From Brasenia schreberi (taxonomy: Eukaryota > Streptophyta > Magnoliopsida > Nymphaeales > Cabombaceae): a stretch of 64,000 nt of DNA. The notes under the pieces are model-generated. The model had not been told where the DNA came from. It ran no database searches and saw only the letters and a list, made by a program, of their open reading frames with translations. Positions 56,372 through 64,000 of this stretch are shown here, piece after piece; positions within the stretch are counted from its first letter, which is position 1, and each line of letters starts with the position of its first letter. The translations under genes were made by a program, and so were the position numbers. Location of the stretch: the NCBI GenBank assembly GCA_036023115.1, contig JAYKKT010000041.1:4551501-4615500 (forward strand), written 5' to 3'.

Positions 56372-58369
56372 TTTTTTATTATCAAAATGGGATTAGGCAG
56401 ACCCATACCAGATTACAAATGGGTGTAGCTGTACAGGAGTGAGCAAGGGTCCATTATGGAGCCCTTTAGAAAAGTAAGAAAGAAGCAGGTACTCACAATC
56501 CTAGAACTATTAGAGATATCTAACACAAAAGATAAGATAGAGAACATCAATGATCTTAAAACCAACACCAAACAAATAGAAACCAAAACACCGTGAATAA
56601 GGTACTCTCAATCACTCTCAATCTTGTGTACAAGATGAAGAGTGCACTATCTTGTTTCTAACCACAAAGGACAGCAGTGAGTAAGGTGCAATTGGCCCTT
56701 CCACTTGAATCAGAGCTTTTTCATCCATTCTTGTAATTATGACCAAGCAAACCTGACTATAGATCTTATGCAGAATTCTCAACCACACAAACATAATAGT
56801 TCTGATAACAGCTAGATAGAGAGCCCTACTACTGTGTACGATGGTACATTTACCTATTCCACCAAATAGATACTCTTGCAGAAATGACACAATGTAGATA
56901 GACATACAGTGAGACATTATCTACCATTTGCTATGATTGCTTCATAGTCTTCCAATTCCCCACTACCTACTCAGATGTTTTGAACTTGATGGTAGGTCTT
57001 CTATAGGAGAGAGCATCAAATTAAGAAACATGTTGTTTCCTTACTCTTGACTCAAGCTGCTTCACCTTAACAAATAATGAGTTGTGCTGCAGTTTGATTA
57101 AGCAGGCCTTGATTGTAGTTATGCATAATGCAGAGAACTATCTTACTTATTATGGTAATGACATAGATATTCCTCCTTGTATTGTGGATAGCCTCACGAG
57201 ACTGTGACTGGATAATCTATATAGAGATGAAGCATTAGTTGACATAGAATAAGAATTGTAGTGAGCACCGGAATACATGACTTTCGTGACCAGATGTTTA
57301 CTCCAAAATGGGAGGTTGTTATCATAGCATTGGCGTTTCTTTTATTGAGTTAGGGGTATGAATCCTACTTAATCTTTGCAAATTATCTATCAATCCCATT
57401 ATACAAGATGGTATTTCTTTTTTCTCATACGAATCTAATAGTTAATTGGAAGATGACAATCCATAGCCTCTTTACCAGCTTATAACTGATTTGGTATTTA
57501 AGCCAGGTGCTAAGAGAAGACTTGAGATCTGTGTGTGGTTTTCATACTACACCGAAAAGGTAATATACCTCATTCCAAATGGATCGAGAAATACAATACA
57601 TGAGGAATAAATGTGATTGATTCTAGAGATTGTCTACAAATTACACATTACCCTCCATTGCCAATGCCCAAGTGTCCTAGGTGAGTAGCTTCCTTCAATT
57701 GTGATTCATAAAGTTGCAACCTCTCGAGGATAGTGAAATTTACACCATATGTGCTTTTTCATGAGAAATGGTACACCCTTCAATCTAATTTCTTCACATG
57801 CTAGGAAGTAAAGTTTTTGTGAGAATCTCACACTAAGAAATCACGTCCACTACCTTTAATGCATCTCCACTTAGCAAGGAAGTTGTCATAGATTGCTCTC
57901 ATGAATTGATGGACTTATGCAGTAAGTCCCATATAAGTGTTTGATATGCCTAAGTTCCTTACATTTAGGACGGGAAATGTAGCTCTCAATCAGGTAGGCT
58001 AAGTGTTTGCCATTGAACCAAGGATCGAACCAGAATTTGACTATTTTGGCATCTCCAATCTCTCAAAACACTTGAGTATTAATCACATTACATCCAAATC
58101 GTTCTGAGCTCTGTGTCCAAGATGAGAAAGAGTTTTCCAGTTGTTTGTGTGCAGGTACTTGAAAGTAACCAATTGAGTTCAAGGATCTGAGCTTTTGGAT
58201 GCAATCTTCTAGCTATTCTTTGTTGGGAGAGCTTGATTGGTGTCTCCTACATGTTTTATCCTAAATTTGCCTTTCCTTTTGAGGCTTACATATTGTTTCC
58301 CATCCGAGTAAGTGAGCAAAACGCTTGTTATTGCTTCTGCCTCACAAAAAAATGTTTTATCATGATTTC

Positions 58370-59295
58370 CATTTACTTGGTACACTCACGAGGTAGCTTG
58401 AAGAAGAGCATGCCGTACAATGGGACTCCTAGGACAGGTTTGATTATGACAATATGTTCGGCTAGTGAGAGCAAAGACAAGGCCCACATTTCTAATCGAT
58501 TCTCTAACTTGATGATAATGCGCTTGCACAATATGGAAGTTAATTTACCAATAAAAATGAAGGCCCAGGTATTCATTGGAAGTTTCCTCTTGATCCAGAC
58601 ACTAAGATACTCTAGTTCTCTAATTTGATGGCCAAACTTGGTGGACACCTAGCTCGATTTCTTAGGGTTGACCCATTTCCTGAAGTATTTTCAGAAAGTT
58701 GACTAGAATTTCTTCGATCTTGAAGAAAGAAGAGAGCATCATCTGCAAATAAGGAATGGGTCCATTGAGAACCTTTAATGTTGATTGGAATTACTTCCTT
58801 TTTAGCTTTGCCTTTGACTAGTTTTTGAGAAAGCCTTTCCCATAACAATCAGGAAAAATGGTGGAAATAGAATCATCCTGTCTGGTGTCGCAAGAGTCAG
58901 CAAAAATGCTTCCAGTTTTTCTGTTATAAGTAGGGTATAACTACTAGTGATAACACGAGTCATGATGAGATTGACCCATTCATCATCAAATCCAAGGAAT
59001 TGAACGGAATCTTTTAGAAAGAACCAATCTACCTGATCACATGCCTTCATTAAAAATCTATCTTTCACATAATAGATGCTTTCTTACTAAGGCACATCGA
59101 GTCAATCATTTTGTGGGAAATTAAGATACTTTCTTGAATGGATCGGCCTTTGAGAAATTCTTGCCGATTAACCGAGATGATCCCGGCAAGAATGGGCCTC
59201 ATTCTAGTAATGATGCTAGCCGGTATGGTACACTCTAAACTATCTTCTTGTACTAGGAGCTGAATGTTGTTGTGGCCAATGTTCCTTTTGAACAT
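58370..59295 (-). pseudogene. L1-type reverse transcriptase
   Basis: Pieces in order: ITRMRPILAGIISVNRQEFL and KGRSIQESILISHKMIDSMC (59090-59240), KACDQVDWFFLKDSVQFLGF and DDEWVNLIMTRVITSSYTLL (58900-59045, matching the L1 motif DIEKAYDRVDW..LGF), the active site SLFADDALFFLQ (58720-58765, FADD intact), then LPMNTWAFIFIGKLTSILCK and LLSLAEHIVIIKPVLGVPLY (58400-58600, the L1 domain after RT). Three frames are needed. Confidence 0.87.
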
Positions 59296-59514
59296 GGAAT
59301 GGTAATAAGAAGTATTTCAATCTCCTCCAAAAGCCATTTACTGCAATATTTCTGTTTTTAGAAACACTCCTCAAGTTCTAACAATTCTCATAATCTTCGA
59401 TGCGATAAGTTGAACTTAACAAGCCATAAAAATTTTACTAGTTTATACATATGTGATCCATGCACATTCTAAAACTTGTATTCACATTCTAAAGAACTTA
59501 AACGGTATTTTAGG

Positions 59515-59800
59515 AAGAGACACTGTTAGTTACCAACAACACATTGTGATTTGATATAGACCAAGGAAGTACTCTAACCCATGAATCAGGCAAGGTTTCC
59601 ATCCACAAGTTATTAACCAGGCCTCTATCAAGTCGACTACTGACAAAACTACGACCCTTTTGCCGATTGGTCTAAATAAGGGTGACCTATAGGTTGAGAT
59701 CTTTGACAAGTTCCAGTTTGCAATGAAAGAATTGAACTCGGATTCAGCTCGCAAGTTCCCTTTGCTGCCAATTCGTTCATCTCTTGATCTAGTGGAATTC
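59515..59800 (-). pseudogene. L1-type endonuclease, C-terminal part
   Basis: Minus-strand reading in two frames: SEFNSFIANWNLSKISTYRS, then RLDRGLVNNLWMETLPDSWV and PWSISNHNVLLV. The pattern SRLDR.L....W......sDH.pl is the end of the L1 AP-type endonuclease; the catalytic S-D-H triad reads S-N-H (SISNHN), so Asp is changed. Confidence 0.78.
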
Positions 59801-59839
59801 TAGTCGCCTACTAATTACCAAGGATCTAATATGTTTAAT

Positions 59840-60660
59840 TGTAGTAAAGAGGACCAAAGCATGTCTCTAGGTTGCGATTGTGGCTATAGATACCCACGAT
59901 GTAGGTCAACTTGTTATTGTATTGCGTGGAAGGCTCTAGGCCTTCCCCCTTGAGGCCTATAAATAGAGGCCTTGGGGCTGAGTTTCCAGCATTAAAGGAG
60001 GTTAAGAAAGAGAGGGAGAGCTGCAGAGAAAGAGAGAGAGAGAGAGGTTGAGAAAGAGAGAGGGAGAGAAAAGAGGAGGAAGAAGGAGGAGCCGTCCCTT
60101 TGAAGGCCTTCTCCATCCGATGCTAAGAGAGGCCGATCACAAGGTCGATTTTTTGCTTCTCATTTGCTTTAATCCTCTCCTTTCATTCATTCAATTTAAG
60201 GGGTTATAATAATGGAGCAATTGACTCTCCCCATAGATGTAATAGCTAGTTATGCTGCCTATTTTATTTTGTTACATTCATACCTATTACTTGTTTGATT
60301 TCAAGTTTCTCCTACCTCTACACATTATAATCCCTTATAGCTTCTAATCCCCTCTATCCTTAAGCTATAGATATATTTTAATTCATTTTCTTCAGTCATT
60401 TACTTTGAAATTGCTGTGATTTGTCTTTAAATTTGGGATGAGATGCATTCATGTATGTTTTAAACACAAAAATCTGTTTTCCACATCCTGCATTTGTCTA
60501 ATGTTTCTTTTGTAATTTTCTGCTCTCTGCTCCAAATGATCTAAAATTTTGTACACCGAATCCTCACACACAAGCCCACATATAATAAATTATTAAAGAA
60601 TTTTATGGCCGTGCAGCCATGTAAATAAAATTGGGGAAAATAATACAAATTTATAACTTA
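59840..60660 (+). repeat. Tat-type LTR fragment, plus orientation
   Basis: Part of an LTR with a TATA box (CTATAAATAG at 59957-59966) between two GAGGCCT words, a GA-rich stretch 60000-60095, and downstream sequence to about 60600 that is the reverse complement of 19615-19800 (for example caggatgtggaaaacagattttt, atgaatgcat, gtaaatgactgaag). The U3 part upstream of about 59840 is missing; L1 sequence stands there. It is probably a solo or truncated LTR. Confidence 0.65.
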
Positions 60661-61356
60661 ATTTGTAGTGTTTCTTGTGACAGAGGTTCGGTTATCATCC
60701 CATAACATTGTCTGCAGTGATCCAATTTTATTTAAACTGGTCTCATTAGAAATCTAACAACCATATCTTTCTAAAAGACTAAGTTCATAAAGAGTGGAGA
60801 TTTGTGTATCGAGATATAATAGTAATTTTTCTAAACCTCTATATTTCTGTCATAGATGAGTCCCAAACGCTTGAGTAGAGACAAATGTTTGATTTAATTC
60901 TATACAACCACAATACAAAAAATCAGAATAGAAATAGTTTTTGAATCTCCATACTTGTGTCTACTCATTGTAAAATTTTCGTGATTTTTGGAGGCTTAGA
61001 AACTATCAAGAAAAATTCTGGAAAAAGTCCTAAAAAGAGAACAGTTTCCGTTTTTCAGAACTTTGAAATATATCTTTTATAGTTTCACGAATTTGATTAA
61101 GCAATTTGGATTTGAAAGTGTATTTTAAAAACACATACGATTCAAACCAATCCTCAAAGCGTTTAGGATGACTCTTGAGCGTCGGTTTAAGAAGGCCTAG
61201 TCGAAAATATCTCACTTCTCCACAATCACCATTAAAGTAAAAAAATACAACTTTGCTAGTTTAAGTAAAACTAGCTGGCACGCTTGTGCACGACGTAATG
61301 TATGAAAGTTTATTTCAAGTCTCTACATAGACTTCGTTGTAAAATTTTCACATTTA
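60661..61356. other. Unassigned sequence between LTR pieces
   Basis: AT-rich, no open frame of interest. It might be untranslated leader of a lost element. Confidence 0.35.
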
Positions 61357-62113
61357 CACCGACTTTCATCCAAACCTTCAGGAAACTTGTTTTGCTTGAT
61401 TATCTTTTCAGTTAAGATTTATGGTTTCAAATATTTTCTTTTTTATTATTTAAAACCATTTCATTTTAGATATATTTAAAAACATAGAGTTTTAACGAAA
61501 TCCTCAAATATTTTTTGGAAAACAATTGAGTTTCATTCTCAATGTTTGTTTGCATGGGTGACCTGCTTTCGCTTCGTGAATTAATCTTTACCGTTTCAAC
61601 CACTTTAACCCTTTGTTGGGTGTAGGGTCTCAGACCACTTTAACTCTTTGATGAGTGTAGGGTCCCGGAGTAGGACCATCCTCAATCAAGTGAGCTTCTG
61701 AGGTCTGGTTTGGATTTGTTTTGTTTTGAATTTCAAAAGTTTTTGTAAATTTGATATTTTGCAAACATTTTGTGGGTTTAGTTCCTAATGTCTCATTTTC
61801 ATTCGTTTCTTTGAGGAAAATTATTTGAAACCATTCTTTCTTTGAAGAAAATCATTTGAAATAGCAAAATCTTGTCAATTTGGCCTTAAGGGCAAAGTGG
61901 TCATTTTTTAAGCTTTTGTCAAAATTGGATGTTTTTGGGAAGAGTATAATGTACCCTTATTTTGAGGTTGTTGCAAAATTTTGGTGTGGAAATGAGTTTA
62001 TTTAAGGTATCTTTATTTGAAAACCCTTAAAAGACTTCAACATGCAATTTTTCTTGAAAAAGGCAGAAATTATAAAAGTTCAAATTTTTTGAGAATTTTT
62101 TTGGGTGTTTACA
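61357..62113 (-). repeat. Tat-type LTR fragment (U3), minus orientation
   Basis: Closely matches 20598-21420 of the gypsy LTR from 'ctttcatcc(t/a)aaccttcagga' to the end. It finishes with a well-preserved GGGTGTTTACA at 62103-62113 (TGTAAACACCC on the minus strand), followed by CTATGGGACGTG read on the minus strand, which could be a weak PPT. It has two rather than four of the ~35-bp repeats. The inner LTR part (TATA, R) is missing on the left. Confidence 0.75.
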
Positions 62114-63313
62114 CACGTCCCATAGTTTTAGCATTCCATCATCTAGCTCCAGTTTCTTTAGCACCGAAGATAGGCTTGATCCCCTTCTTAATGTTAGCTA
62201 TCACTAACCATCCCTAAATTCCCCAATCCCTCTACTTGTAACGGATCACCTTGTATACGACTCATGTTGCTTCGATTTTTGACATCAATACTATGGTATT
62301 TTGAAGTTCTAGGAAAAAATTATTCAATATGGAAGGACGTAAGAGGAAGACAAAAGGATTTTGTTTGGACTCAATAGAAGTAGGAGTGAGCATACTTCAG
62401 TTTTAACCAAACTACCAAACTAAACCAAATTGTCTCATTTTGTTTGGGTTTGCTAAATCTTGAGTCGAGTTCGAATTTTGGATTAAAAAGCTATTCATTT
62501 TAGGTTCAGTTCTACAATATCCAAAATTGGAAAACTGAATACCTCTAAACCCATAAACACCCCCCCCAATGCCTTAATTTTTCTTTGTGTTAGTTTTGTG
62601 CGTCTCTTTTGAGCTTCTCTACACCTCTTTGTTATCCTAATTTCTTCTCTTTTAGAAGCATCCCCTTTCTCGGTTTGCATCTTTTGTCTTTATTGTGCCT
62701 CTTTGTCACCTTAATTTTTCTTTGTGCGATTGTGCCTCTACAACCATCCAGCAAAAGTTTTAACTTGATTACAATGTCATCCGGTGTTCTAGGTAAGTTT
62801 CTGGACCGATTGTGTTGTTATTTTGTTAGATCGGTGTGTGTAAGAGACGATTGATGTGGTGTACAGTGGTGAAACTTGATTAGATGCGAACCTGATTGAT
62901 TAGTGTCTATTTGATGGAATGAATGAAAGTGAAGGTTATGTTTCTTTGGTTAGATCGGTTTGTGCATTGATCATTTTTATATTGCCCTTGTTTCTCTTGA
63001 GTTTCATTTTTATTTTTGAGGCTCTTGGTATGCTGAAAAGGTAATTATATAAAATAAATTTTGTATTTGATTTTCTCTTGATCTTTTGCTTTCTTTCTAT
63101 AGCATAAGAGTATCAATGTAAAAGTGCGAGATGAAGGCCTCTATAGTGCTGGAAGGAAACAAGATTGTGCTCAACTGCGACTTAGAATCCATCTAGCTCA
63201 CCCCACTTAGTGGCATAAAAGGCATAGTTTTGGTTTCATTTATGAATGTACGATTTTTCAACAAGTTTCAAATAAACCCCCTCTTTTCTCCTACTGAGGT
63301 CGTTTATAAATAG
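62114..63313. other. Unassigned sequence
   Basis: No gene recognised. 62390-62530 has 'accaaactaccaaactaaacc'-type phrases common to short non-coding plant repeats. 62565-62600 has a C run. Confidence 0.35.
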
Positions 63314-64000
63314 ACAACAACAACTTTGCCTTTTCTCATATTAGATGGAGTTGGCTACATGGATTCTTTGTTTCTGCAAAACCCTACCATTTGATATGCT
63401 AACATTTAACTTAATATAAATTATATAATTTGTTATTGTTTCTTTTCAATACTTTTGTGGTTGACTTTTCCACTTTTAACATTTTCACAATCTAGTTTTT
63501 ATATCTTCTTACGAGAGTGTCCTTGGGTGGTCTTTCTACATGTTCAATCCATCTTAAATAATTTTTCCTCATTTTATCCTCTATTGGTATTACTCCCAAT
63601 TTGTTTCTAATAACCTCATTATATATACACTCATCCCTCATGTGACTACCCATCCATCTCAACATCTTCATTTCTACTAAACACAATTTTTATACATGTT
63701 GATGATTAAATGCCCAAAACTTAAAACCATAAAACATAACAAGTGTAATTGTTGCTCTATAATATTTACCTTTCAACTTTAATTGTATCTTCTTATCACA
63801 AAGAATACTTGATATCCCTCTCCATTTAAACCAACCAACATTAATTCTATGTATAACTTTGAAAAATTGACCCTAGGTATTTAAAACTTTCTTTTTGAGG
63901 AATGCAATATATGCCAATCTTAATTTCTATGTCCTCAGAAGTACCCAAATGATCAAACCTATATTTCATATATTCTATCTTTGTTCTTCTAAGTTGGAAG
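63314..64000 (-). mobile_element. RTE-type LINE, copy F (3' part, runs out of the window)
   Basis: Minus-strand RTE starting with the tail ACAACAACAAC at 63314 and the 3' end in a diverged spelling (actttgccttttctcatattagatgg). It continues through the C-terminal domain (MLRWMGSHMRDECIYNEVIR, IEDKMRKNYLRWIEHVERPP on the minus strand, 63530-63680) towards the RT. More diverged than copies C-E. The rest lies beyond 64000. Confidence 0.88.

Larger units (their letters stand above)
56372..59800 (-). mobile_element. L1-type LINE, degraded
   Basis: Minus-strand non-LTR element of the L1 kind, distinct from the RTE family. From 5' to 3' (right to left): end of the endonuclease (59790-59515), RT (59295-58370) and a C-terminal part with DAKIVKFWFDPWFNGKHL-type sequence (about 58060-57960). 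The 3' end is probably at 56372, where AATAAAAAAA stands on the minus strand. Frames are broken throughout. The 5' end is truncated or lost near 59800. No target duplication found. Confidence 0.82.

Noticed and set aside
58233..58628. 131-codon plus-strand frame
   Set aside because: It is antisense to L1 RT sequence that has clear motifs on the minus strand.

Overview
The window looks like nuclear DNA of a flowering plant. It is AT-rich, its two real genes have spliced exons with GT..AG borders, and their closest remembered relatives are plant proteins. Almost everything else is plant-type transposable elements in several nested layers. I cannot name the species. There is no sign of bacterial, organellar or viral genes, and I saw no tRNA, rRNA or CRISPR array.

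Host genes. (1) A plus-strand gene for the GPI-transamidase subunit GPAA1/GAA1. Its last three exons are 5234-6089, 6209-6342 and 11225-12110 (624 codons plus stop). The N-terminal exon or exons lie before base 1. (2) A complete seven-exon minus-strand gene, 41503 down to 37778, for a 217-residue NIP30/FAM192A (PSME3-interacting protein) homologue. A short coding-like stretch on the minus strand at 12407-12745 is not identified.

Mobile elements, left to right. 1-5233 lies in a GPAA1 intron and is packed with minus-strand RTE-type LINEs, one inserted in another; one of these carries a 39-bp RTE stub with a 16-bp target duplication. GPAA1's 4.9-kb last intron holds another near-full-length RTE with inverted pieces of its own family at both ends. 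13640-21420 is a minus-strand Ty3/gypsy element of Tat/Ogre type without gag. 21490-23945 is a mosaic of RTE, gypsy gag and Ty1/copia fragments. 25780-34080 holds two decayed Mutator-like (MULE) transposase genes; the first is split by a full-length RTE (26733-29948) with a 16-17-bp target duplication. 35288-35444 is a hAT-type MITE. 43616-45080 is a hAT transposase remnant. 45921-49199 is another RTE. 51001-55249 is a Ty1/copia element with both LTRs, PBS, PPT and a 5-bp target duplication, but without the reverse transcriptase core. 56372-59800 is an L1-type LINE. 59840-62113 holds Tat-related LTR pieces in opposite orientations. 63314-64000 is the start of one more RTE.

How it fits together. 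The two host genes are ordinary housekeeping genes and are not functionally linked here. The region's history is dominated by one RTE family: at least seven sizeable copies, with the 3' end ...GTCTAGTATGGGAAAAGGCTTAG followed by (GTT)n. Its target duplications, 5' truncations, inverted junctions and 84-bp 5' repeats give a good record of how this LINE integrates. No copy has an uninterrupted endonuclease-RT frame. Percent identities and ages were not computed; similarity statements come from reading the sequence by eye.
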